NCBI GenBank assembly: GCA_024710535.1 | Contig: JANJUO010000635.1 | Location: forward strand, 1 to 5,956 | DNA: 5,956 bases | Source: a bacterium | Lineage (GTDB): Bacteria > Bacteroidota > Ignavibacteria > Kapaibacteriales > UBA2268 | Direction: 5' to 3' | In this document: positions 1 to 5,956 of the stretch, in pieces | Layout of the letters: each line of letters opens with the position of its first letter | Position numbering within the stretch: position 1 is the first letter of the stretch | The notes under the pieces: model-generated | Seen by the model: only the letters and a program-made list of their open reading frames with translations | What the model was told of the DNA's origin: nothing | Databases searched by the model: none | Translations under genes and position numbers: made by a program

Positions 1-1
1 G

Positions 2-766
2 GATGAGCAACCAGCTTTTGCAATTCTAAATATGAAAAATGATGAAACTTATGAAGTAAATTTTGTTAAGTTTTATGATACCGAAAGTAAAATTGCAAAA
101 TCAATCGCAGTCGATAAAGCCAATTCTATTCATTTTGATAACAATGTTTTATTGATTGCCCACGATAAAAAAGTCAGCAGAATCAACACAAAAACAGATA
201 TTTTCAAAGTTGATAATTTGATTGATGTTTGTGTTGGAGATGATGGAATTACTGGACTATACATGATTGATGAAGCCGCAGTTGCTACTTTAACCAATGG
301 AAAGATGCACTCAATCGACTTGTTTGATAATTCAATAAACGCCGCGATGTTAAAATCTAAAGGCAATATTTCTTCTTTGGATTTGTTCGAAAATAAAGTA
401 ATTCCCGTTATCTGTACCGCAAATATTCAAGAACTTGATGGTAGCAATTCAAATATTGTTTCAATTTGGGGAAAATGGCTTTCGTCAGTTGAAGTTATAA
501 ATGATGAAAATATTAATGAGATCAAAATTTTCCCAAATCCTGCATCAGAATTTGCCAATATTTCAATTGATTTCCAAAATGAAAATTATTCTGAAATTTC
601 ACTTAAAATCAATTCAATAAATGGCGAAAATGTTGCTCAATATTCATTAAATTCAACTATGAATAATTTTGAAATTCTTGTTTCTAATTTAGCAAATGGA
701 ATATATATCGTTGAAATTCAAATGAATAGCAAAACTTACACAACAAAATTACATATTGTTAGATAA
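2..766 (+). CDS. Surface protein with propeller-like repeats and T9SS type A sorting domain (5' partial)
   Basis: The frame is open from base 2, so the first ATG (32) is probably internal and the true start lies upstream of the window; 254 residues are visible. Residues about 15-160 (numbered from the first in-window codon) are short beta-strand-rich segments such as 'NNVLLIAHDKKVSRINTKT', resembling blades of YncE/SMP-30-like beta-propellers, with no catalytic motif. Residues about 174-254 form a recognisable T9SS type A C-terminal domain: 'IKIFPNPASE' at its start, 'INGENV' in the middle, then 'LANGIYIVEI' and a final 'TKLHIVR'. In this family the tail directs export across the outer membrane and is cleaved or anchored at the surface. 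The stop TAA is at 764-766. It precedes a TonB receptor on the same strand, so it may be the substrate-capturing surface partner, comparable in role to BtuG of Bacteroides; that is inference. The sorting domain is well supported, the propeller only moderately. Confidence 0.85.
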   Translation, partial: DEQPAFAILNMKNDETYEVNFVKFYDTESKIAKSIAVDKANSIHFDNNVLLIAHDKKVSRINTKTDIFKVDNLIDVCVGDDGITGLYMIDEAAVATLTNGKMHSIDLFDNSINAAMLKSKGNISSLDLFENKVIPVICTANIQELDGSNSNIVSIWGKWLSSVEVINDENINEIKIFPNPASEFANISIDFQNENYSEISLKINSINGENVAQYSLNSTMNNFEILVSNLANGIYIVEIQMNSKTYTTKLHIVR

Positions 767-775
767 TAACAAAAT

Positions 776-826
776 ATCTGCCGGTGATAATAGATTCAAC
801 AGCCAAAAAATCAAAAGCCGGCAGAT
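776..826. repeat. Inverted repeat, possible terminator or remnant of a small repeat element
   Basis: ATCTGCCGG (776-784) and CCGGCAGAT (818-826) are perfect 9-nt inverted arms separated by 33 nt. After one mismatch, A/T pairing continues for three more bases outwards, and a T run (826-830) follows the right arm. It begins 10 nt after the stop codon of the upstream gene, the right place for an intrinsic terminator, but the loop is far longer than usual for one. The arms are also GC-rich against a very AT-rich background, which would fit a small mobile or REP-like element. The GTG at 784, the most upstream possible start for the receptor, falls on the last base of the left arm. Confidence 0.5.
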
Positions 827-849
827 TTTTAAAAAAAAGTATTTCCCAA

Positions 850-2967
850 ATGAAAATTGCTCAAAAAAATATAAATTCTGACAAGTTCAGTCAGTTGTTA
901 CAACTGACAAATCGTCTTGTCGGTTGTAACAACCGACATAACAAATATAAAATAATTTTTTTTGGTGTGTTCTGTCATTTGTTGCAACTGACAAATCGGG
1001 CTGTTGCTTATAACAACCGACAAAACAAAAATAGAAAAACTTTTTTTGTGTATTTTTTCATATCATATTTTTTAATAAATTCAAATCTTGCGTTTTCAAT
1101 TCAACAAGATACTACAAGATTCAGAACATTGCTTCTGGAAGTAAGTTCTTCAAAAATAAGTTCTGATATTTCTTTGAAATATAATCCAAATTCGATTATC
1201 GAATACAAGGACATTGTGAAATTCAATGCAATTCAGGTAAACGAAGCAATCCAATTTGCTCCCGGAGTTTATATCAAAGATTATGGTGGCTTGGCTGGAA
1301 TGAAAACAATTTCTATGAGGAATACTTCATCTGCTCAAAATGTGGTGATGATTAATGGTATGAAATTATCTTCCACTCAAAATAGCATATCGGATTTATC
1401 GAATATTCCAATTTCGCTTTTTTCTGCTATTGAAGTGGTTCGAGGAGGAAATTCTGCTGTTTTTGGAGGTGGTTCGATTGGCGGAGCAATCAATTTTATT
1501 GCAGGAAATCAATCAAAATCATCAGAAATTATGTTTAATTATGGTTCATTTGATGAATATCAACTGCGATTAAAATCAGGTTTTGAATTTAATGATACCA
1601 AATTTTTAAGTAATATTGAATTTACAAATTCAGAAGGAAATTATCCCTTTAAATCTGTTCAATTTGGAAAAGAGCAAACATTTAGCCGAACAAATGGACA
1701 TTATCAAAACATTTCGCTTGCCAATTCTATTGATTCAAAACTTGGGAAATGGGATTATTTCGGTATGCTTTTTCTTCGTTCAGGTAGCAAAGGCTTGCCC
1801 GGAGCAGTTATTCAAGGAAAAATTCAGAATGATAGCGCATCCTTGAGCGATAAAGAGATTTGGTGGTTTAATAATTTCAACAGGAAACTGACAAGTTTTG
1901 CCGAATTCAAGATTTCACTTATGGGAAAATTGAATTATTCAATGTATGAAGATCCGCAAACATTTAGAAATATTGAACTTTTGAAAAGAAATACATTTCT
2001 AAATCGAGAAGTTCAACTTCAATCAAAAATCGTGGTTCAGGATACTGCAAATTATCTTGATTTGAATCTTGATGCATATTTCAGTAATCTAAAAGGCGAT
2101 ATGCTTAATCAGAAAATGAACGGCTATGCTGAGAGATACGGAATTGCACTATCTTCAAAATATGAAAAAATTTATATAAAGTCGAAAATGATTGATGCAA
2201 GTGGATTGATTTCTTTCAGAACTGATTTTATAAGCGAACTTAGTCCAGCCTTTTCGTCTATGCTTGCCTCGATTTTCGAATTAAAATTTCTCAAGACCAA
2301 TGCAAGTATCCAAGTTTCGAATAATTTTCGTCCGCCAAATTTCAATGAAATGTATTATTTGAATTATGGCAATGAAAATCTTAGACCTGAAAAATCTGTA
2401 AATATCAATTTTGGTTTGAAGAAGATTTTTTTCAATTTGATAAATACCGAGATCAATGCATTTTTCTTAAATACGACTGATCAAATTATTGCGGTTGCTA
2501 TGCCGGGTGCTTGGTCTGCTCAAAATGTTCAAAAAGTGATTACTCAAGGCATTGAGTTAGGGTTGAATCTTCATACTGAAAATAATTTGATTGATTTCTC
2601 ATTCAATTATACACTTCAGGAAGCAATCGACAAGAGTCCAGATTCCTACACATTCAACAAAGAAATCATATATTCGCCAAAAGAATTGATAAATAGTTCG
2701 CTTTTTATCAATTTTTCCGAATTTTCAATTGGCTCTTCTGTGCTTTATTCAAGTTTTCGATATGCTTTGCCGGCAAATGATTTATGGTCGGTTTTGCCTG
2801 ATTACTTAATATTGAATTCAAACTTAACAATAAAATTAAAATTCGCAGAAACGAAAATTAACTTACGGGCAGATGTTTTGAATATACTCGATGAGCAATA
2901 TTCTGTTATAATAAACTATCCAATGCCCGGAAGATCTTTCAGATTTTCAATTAATCTAAATTTATAA
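850..2967 (+). CDS. TonB-dependent outer-membrane receptor, BtuB-like size class
   Basis: This encodes a ligand-gated outer-membrane barrel that imports a scarce chelate using TonB energy. Numbering from ATG 850 gives 705 residues. A late signal peptide lies at about 60-83 (positive 'NKNRK', hydrophobic core, 'NLAFS' before 'IQQDTT'). A probable TonB box is 'LLLEVSSSKI' (94-103). The plug domain spans about 113-220, including 'AIQFAPGVYIKDYGG' and the conserved 'VVRGGNSAVFGGGSIGGAIN'. The beta-barrel runs from about 225 to 705, with the motif 'FRPPNFNEMYYLNYGNENL' then 'RPE' (493-514), typical of BtuB and siderophore receptors, and a closing 'VLNILDEQYSV'. It lacks the N-terminal carboxypeptidase-like domain of SusC proteins and there is no SusD gene beside it, so a small chelate such as a corrinoid fits better than a glycan. 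The start is unclear: the frame is open from GTG 784, ATG 850 lacks a Shine-Dalgarno, and TTG 979/982 or GTG 967 would give a more normal leader. The function class is firm; the ligand is not determined. Confidence 0.93.
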   Translation: MKIAQKNINSDKFSQLLQLTNRLVGCNNRHNKYKIIFFGVFCHLLQLTNRAVAYNNRQNKNRKTFFVYFFISYFLINSNLAFSIQQDTTRFRTLLLEVSSSKISSDISLKYNPNSIIEYKDIVKFNAIQVNEAIQFAPGVYIKDYGGLAGMKTISMRNTSSAQNVVMINGMKLSSTQNSISDLSNIPISLFSAIEVVRGGNSAVFGGGSIGGAINFIAGNQSKSSEIMFNYGSFDEYQLRLKSGFEFNDTKFLSNIEFTNSEGNYPFKSVQFGKEQTFSRTNGHYQNISLANSIDSKLGKWDYFGMLFLRSGSKGLPGAVIQGKIQNDSASLSDKEIWWFNNFNRKLTSFAEFKISLMGKLNYSMYEDPQTFRNIELLKRNTFLNREVQLQSKIVVQDTANYLDLNLDAYFSNLKGDMLNQKMNGYAERYGIALSSKYEKIYIKSKMIDASGLISFRTDFISELSPAFSSMLASIFELKFLKTNASIQVSNNFRPPNFNEMYYLNYGNENLRPEKSVNINFGLKKIFFNLINTEINAFFLNTTDQIIAVAMPGAWSAQNVQKVITQGIELGLNLHTENNLIDFSFNYTLQEAIDKSPDSYTFNKEIIYSPKELINSSLFINFSEFSIGSSVLYSSFRYALPANDLWSVLPDYLILNSNLTIKLKFAETKINLRADVLNILDEQYSVIINYPMPGRSFRFSINLNL
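888..1040. repeat. Two tandem copies of an 84-nt-period palindromic repeat element
   Basis: Bases 888-955 and 972-1039 match at about 80% identity by hand alignment, offset by exactly 84 nt. Copy 1 holds two perfect palindromes: GTCAGTTGTTACAACTGAC (890-908) and GTCGGTTGTAACAACCGAC (919-937), which extends by one T/A pair to 918-938. Their arms differ from each other at only one position, so alternative pairings between the two are possible. Copy 2 has decayed versions (973-993 and 1002-1022). The shared cores CAACTGACAAATCG and AACAACCGACA are intact in both copies. The organisation resembles REP/BIME-like intergenic palindromic repeats. The repeat overlaps the presumed 5' end of the receptor gene and is read through in its frame. 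Confidence 0.8.
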
Positions 2968-2976
2968 TTAAAGAAT

Positions 2977-3882
2977 ATGAAAATAAATAAAATAACATTT
3001 TTGATAATTTTGATTGCAATTCCATCAATTTTGCTTTTTGGAAGAACCATCGACACTGTTTATTCATTCAAAGCAGGAAGCGGTCAGGATTTTGGGCAAT
3101 CAAGTGAATACTTCCCAAACAATATCTTTGGTTTGCCATCAAGAAATGCCTCATACAGTGTTCCCGAAGCGGCACCCGAGCAATTGTTGTCGCTTGGATT
3201 TGATGGAGAAATCATTGTTGGGATAAAGAATTTTAAGATTGTAAATGGCGAAGGAGCCGATTTTACAATTTTCGAGAATTGCTTTTTCAATCCCGTCACT
3301 CAAAAATTATTTGCCGAGCCGGCAAAAGTTTCAGTAAGCAAAGATGGAATAAATTTTGTCGAATTTCCATACAACGAACAAACATTAGAAGGATTAGCCG
3401 GGAAAACTCCTGTTTATGGTTCGGAAGATCCTTATAATCCAAATTTAAGCGGTGGCGATAGTTTTGATTTGTCAGCATTAGGTCTTGACTACATAACTCA
3501 TATAAAAATTACCGATATTGCCCGAATAATCGAAAAATTGCCAGAAGAAAGCATTTATTTCCAACCTGCGTTCATTCTTAGCGGATTCGATTTGGATGCA
3601 ATTGTTGCCCTAAATACAGAACCAATCTCATTAAATGTAATCGATGCAAATAAAAATTCAGAATTCAAAATCAATTGTTTTGCAAATTCAATACAAATCA
3701 CAAATAATTCAAATCACGAATTCGAATATCAATTAGTCGATTATTTTGGACGAATAATTGAAGAAAAAAAGTATTTCAATAGCAAATTTACCCAAATAAA
3801 TAATTTAAGCAATGGTTTATATATCCTCCGCATTATCCATAATAATTCAAACATAAATTCCAAAATTATCATTTGTAATTAA
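2977..3882 (+). CDS. Secreted cell-surface protein with divergent T9SS-like C-terminal tail
   Basis: A 301-residue protein that starts 9 nt after the receptor stop, so very likely co-transcribed with it. Residues 1-22 are a Sec signal peptide (MKINK, hydrophobic stretch, 'LLFG'). Residues about 25-212 form one domain with signatures 'GSGQDFGQSSEYFPNNIFGL' (35-54), 'GADFTIFEN' (93-101), 'VSVSKDGINFVEFP' (118-131), 'GGDSFDLSALGL' (159-170) and 'GFDLDAI' (203-209). I recognise this pattern from a family usually annotated only as 'cell surface protein', found in Bacteroidota and some Deltaproteobacteria; several conserved Asp residues could bind calcium or ligand (inference). Residues about 216-301 resemble a T9SS sorting tail ('LVDYFGRIIEEKKYF', 'NNLSNGLYILRI', 'SKIII'), but the usual 'PNP' opening is replaced by 'INCFANSIQI'. 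Beside a small TonB receptor it may help bind a ligand at the surface, possibly like BtuH in corrinoid loci. ATG 2977 is chosen because the signal peptide begins there; the upstream AAAGAA is at best a weak ribosome-binding site. Confidence 0.88.
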   Translation: MKINKITFLIILIAIPSILLFGRTIDTVYSFKAGSGQDFGQSSEYFPNNIFGLPSRNASYSVPEAAPEQLLSLGFDGEIIVGIKNFKIVNGEGADFTIFENCFFNPVTQKLFAEPAKVSVSKDGINFVEFPYNEQTLEGLAGKTPVYGSEDPYNPNLSGGDSFDLSALGLDYITHIKITDIARIIEKLPEESIYFQPAFILSGFDLDAIVALNTEPISLNVIDANKNSEFKINCFANSIQITNNSNHEFEYQLVDYFGRIIEEKKYFNSKFTQINNLSNGLYILRIIHNNSNINSKIIICN

Positions 3883-4178
3883 TAATTTCATTAGAAGGAA
3901 TTGGATGCTAAAATGTTGCGGAAAAATAAATGAAAGAAAATCTCATATAATTGATTTTTGCCAAAATTTGATGACCAATTGTTATCTTTTTTTTAGTATC
4001 TGATGAAACAATAGTATCTGTTTTTTTTGTGAATTATTGATAAAACAAAAGAAATACAATTGTATTTGCCATTGCTATTGTTAACTATAAAAAATTTATG
4101 TTTATAATATTATTTTTTTGATTATTAAAACAAATTTCAATAAATTGCATTTTTAAGTTTACCTAAATTTTTATTTGT
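3883..4178. other. Intergenic spacer between surface-protein gene and histidine kinase gene
   Basis: This 296-nt AT-rich stretch has no convincing gene on either strand. It contains two 8-T runs (3987-3994 and 4021-4028) flanking two direct copies of AGTATCTG (3995-4002 and 4013-4020), and a perfect 16-nt palindrome (4052-4067). No strong GC-rich hairpin followed by T residues is visible, so where transcription of the uptake genes ends is not clear. A promoter for the downstream kinase gene must lie here if that gene is transcribed separately. A possible Bacteroidota-type -33/-7 pair is TTG 4072-4074 with TATGTTTA at 4097-4104 (22-nt spacer), but such matches are expected by chance in sequence this AT-rich. 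Confidence 0.6.
4052..4067. promoter_or_regulatory. Perfect 16-bp palindrome, candidate operator
   Basis: AAATACAATTGTATTT is a perfect palindrome with no spacer, located 111 nt upstream of the kinase start codon. Its size and symmetry fit a binding site for a dimeric transcription factor. It could equally be chance in AT-rich DNA or part of a weak hairpin. No cognate regulator is visible in the window. Confidence 0.3.
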
Positions 4179-5956
4179 ATGAAAGTCATAATCTCGCTAA
4201 TAATAGTTCTTTTTAGTATAAATTGTCTAAATGCAAACACAAATTTTAGTGCAACAGAAAAAGAAATAATCTCCGAAATTGATTTTTTGTTTACCCGCTT
4301 ATCAGCAAATTCAGATTCGACCTACAATGCAATAAAAAATATTGAAGAAAAATGTAATAATATTGGTTTCAAACTTGGAATTGCACATTGTTACCGTTTT
4401 TATGGAAAGCACCAACAATTTACAGGAGAATTTCCAAATGCTCTTAAATCTTTCCAATTTGCATCATCACAAATTAAAAAAGTTGGAAGCAATAAAGATA
4501 TTGGTTTAATCAAAAGAGATTTGGGGGAGTATTATCGTGCTGTTAATAATTCTGAAGTAGCAATCAGATATTTGAAAGATTCTGAAAAAATATTCTTTGA
4601 TTTGAACGACTCGATAAATTTAGCAAGAACTTATAATAGGTTGTCTGCAGCATACTTTGAAAGTGGCGAGAGAAATATTGCACTTGATTATGCCAGAAAA
4701 TCGCAGAGTTTAATTAAATTAGATCAAAACAAAGATTTACAATCCAATAATTACACCTTGATTGGAATAATGCAAAAAGACAATGACTCTCTTGAGTATT
4801 ATTATCTTTTGGCAAAAGATTTGGCTGAAGAAGTTAACTCAAAGATTGAATTAATCACAATTTATGCGAATATTTCTCTTCATTATCATAATATTGGGAA
4901 TTTTGCAAAAGCTGAGGAATACGGACTCAAATCTTTTGATATTTCGATGAAAAATACATTCAAAAGTGGGATTGCTCGTTCAGCAAAAATTCTATCTATG
5001 GTATATACTGCTGTTGAAAATTATCAAAAAGCTCTTGAATACCTCGAAATTGCTTATAATTACAGAGATACTATAAGTAGCGAAAAAAAGATTCAAGAAA
5101 TCAATGATATAAAGACTAAACGCGAATTGGAGCTACAGGAAATCAAGTTTACTGAGCAAAAGAAAGATTATATCTTTGCAATTTTAGGATTTATTTTCAT
5201 TGTTGTTTTGGGGTCAATATTTATATTTTTGATACTTGCAAAAAATAGAAAACTAAAAGAAAGTGCTATTGAATTAAAAGATAAAAATGAATTAATCACT
5301 ATTCAGAACAAAGATTTAGTTAATCTAAACGCAACCAAAGATAAATTTTTCTCTATCATTGCTCACGACTTAAGAAATCCCGTGAATGCGTTTGGAATGG
5401 CTTCGGAATATATCAAACATGAATTAGATAATCTTGATACTGAGCATCTAAAAGAACTACTCGATGAGTTGAGTAAGAATTCCACACAACTTAGTTCTTT
5501 ACTTGAAAATTTACTAACTTGGTCGAGAGCTCAAAGAAAAGCAATTCAATTAAACAAAATTAGTTTTCAATTAACATATTTGGTTGATACAATTTTTGGA
5601 GTAATGTCCGCTTCTGCATCAAACAAAGGAATTAAACTTACGAGCAATGTTACAAAAGATTTTAATGTATTTGGTGATACCAATGTAATAAATACAATTA
5701 TAAGAAATTTGGTAAGCAATGCAATTAAATACTCAAATAAAGGTGATACAATCACGATTTCTGCTGAAAAAATTGTTTTGAATTCTGTTAATTACAGCAA
5801 AATATCTATTTCAGACACCGGTATCGGTATGGATGATTCTACACTTTTATCATTATTCAAAATTGAAACAAATACTTCGAATCCAGGCACAATTGGAGAG
5901 TCTGGAACCGGTTTGGGGTTGATTTTATGTAAGGAATTTGCCGAGCTTCATAATGG
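4179..5956 (+). CDS. TPR-containing membrane sensor histidine kinase (3' partial)
   Basis: The frame is open from ATG 4179 to the window end: 592 codons with no stop, so the C-terminus is missing. Residues 1-20 are a signal peptide ('MKVIISLIIVLFSINCLNA'). Residues about 60-300 are helical TPR-like repeats ('ARTYNRLSAAYFESGERNIA', 'GNFAKAEEYGLKSFDIS', 'ENYQKALEYLEIAYNY'), predicted periplasmic. A charged coiled coil (about 303-330) leads to a single membrane span (about 331-354), then a second coiled coil (about 356-390). The HisKA domain has 'FFSIIAHDLRNPVNAF', with His396 as the expected phosphoacceptor. The HATPase domain shows the N box 'NLVSNAIKYS' (510-519), G1 'SDTGIGM' (Asp546) and G2 'GTGLGL' (576-581), so it looks catalytically competent as far as visible. 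The architecture is common in Bacteroidota; the signal sensed is unknown. No PAS, HAMP or receiver domain is seen; a response regulator may follow downstream. The 296-nt spacer suggests a transcription unit separate from the uptake genes. Confidence 0.93.
   Translation, partial: MKVIISLIIVLFSINCLNANTNFSATEKEIISEIDFLFTRLSANSDSTYNAIKNIEEKCNNIGFKLGIAHCYRFYGKHQQFTGEFPNALKSFQFASSQIKKVGSNKDIGLIKRDLGEYYRAVNNSEVAIRYLKDSEKIFFDLNDSINLARTYNRLSAAYFESGERNIALDYARKSQSLIKLDQNKDLQSNNYTLIGIMQKDNDSLEYYYLLAKDLAEEVNSKIELITIYANISLHYHNIGNFAKAEEYGLKSFDISMKNTFKSGIARSAKILSMVYTAVENYQKALEYLEIAYNYRDTISSEKKIQEINDIKTKRELELQEIKFTEQKKDYIFAILGFIFIVVLGSIFIFLILAKNRKLKESAIELKDKNELITIQNKDLVNLNATKDKFFSIIAHDLRNPVNAFGMASEYIKHELDNLDTEHLKELLDELSKNSTQLSSLLENLLTWSRAQRKAIQLNKISFQLTYLVDTIFGVMSASASNKGIKLTSNVTKDFNVFGDTNVINTIIRNLVSNAIKYSNKGDTITISAEKIVLNSVNYSKISISDTGIGMDDSTLLSLFKIETNTSNPGTIGESGTGLGLILCKEFAELHN

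Noticed and set aside
130..366. A minus-strand reading frame opposite the first gene.
   Set aside because: It lies wholly within a well-supported coding region on the other strand and has no recognisable domain; the same holds for the minus-strand frames at 3084-3299, 3296-3478 and 5567-5755.
776..1040. Cobalamin riboswitch in the spacer before the receptor.
   Set aside because: The conserved B12-box bases and surrounding core of the riboswitch are not present; the structure here is explained by palindromic repeats.
888..1040. CRISPR array.
   Set aside because: There are only two units, about 80% identical and nearly contiguous, with internal palindromes and no regular unique spacers.
1616..1846. 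A second plus-strand reading frame inside the TonB receptor; likewise 3014-3226 inside the next gene.
   Set aside because: Both are out-of-frame shadows of strongly supported genes.
3949..3994. AATTG (3949-3953) and CAATT (3976-3980) upstream of an 8-T run as an intrinsic terminator.
   Set aside because: The stem is only five mostly A/T pairs with a 22-nt loop, too weak to call.
3905..4003. A 32-codon plus-strand reading frame preceded by AGAAGG, a Shine-Dalgarno-like sequence six bases before its ATG.
   Set aside because: The peptide is Cys/Lys-rich with no recognisable feature, the phylum seldom uses Shine-Dalgarno sites, and the T runs within it look noncoding.
4072..4104. TTG ... TATGTTTA with a 22-nt spacer, matching a Bacteroidota -33/-7 promoter pattern.
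   Set aside because: Only 7 of 8 positions match at -7 and such AT-rich matches are common by chance; another partial match (TAAATTTT, 4164-4171) lies too close to the start codon.

Overview
The window is AT-rich (about 30% GC by eye) and looks like a member of the phylum Bacteroidota, probably an uncultured or environmental one. The evidence is two proteins with C-terminal tails of the type IX secretion system (T9SS) sorting type, a TonB-dependent outer-membrane receptor, a periplasmic TPR sensor histidine kinase of a kind common in this phylum, and almost no Shine-Dalgarno sequences. A narrower placement is not supported.

Positions 2-2967 and 2977-3882 hold three co-directional plus-strand genes. 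The first is the 3' end of a surface protein with beta-propeller-like strands and a T9SS type A tail. The second is a compact TonB-dependent receptor of the BtuB/siderophore size class, without a SusD partner. Nine bases after it comes a secreted surface protein of a family with 'GADFTIFEN', 'VSVSKDGINF' and 'GFDLDAI' motifs, ending in a divergent T9SS-like tail. Propeller protein + small TonB receptor + third surface protein resembles the corrinoid (vitamin B12) capture loci of Bacteroidota (BtuG/BtuB/BtuH-like). Here the surface partners would be exported by the T9SS rather than as lipoproteins. The corrinoid assignment is an inference; iron chelates or other cofactors are possible.

Between the first gene and the receptor (about 767-1040) lies a repeat-rich stretch: a 9-bp-arm inverted repeat (776-784 / 818-826), then two tandem copies of an element containing near-perfect palindromes (888-955 and 972-1039, period 84 nt). 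The period is a multiple of three and no stop codon occurs in the receptor frame, so the element reads in frame into the receptor's signal peptide. This makes the receptor start ambiguous and is the most unusual structure here.

Positions 3883-4178 are a noncoding AT-rich spacer with a perfect 16-bp palindrome. From 4179 to the window end runs a separate, 3'-truncated gene for a sensor histidine kinase: signal peptide, periplasmic TPR-like helices, one membrane span, coiled coil, HisKA and HATPase domains. Nothing in the sequence links it directly to the uptake genes.
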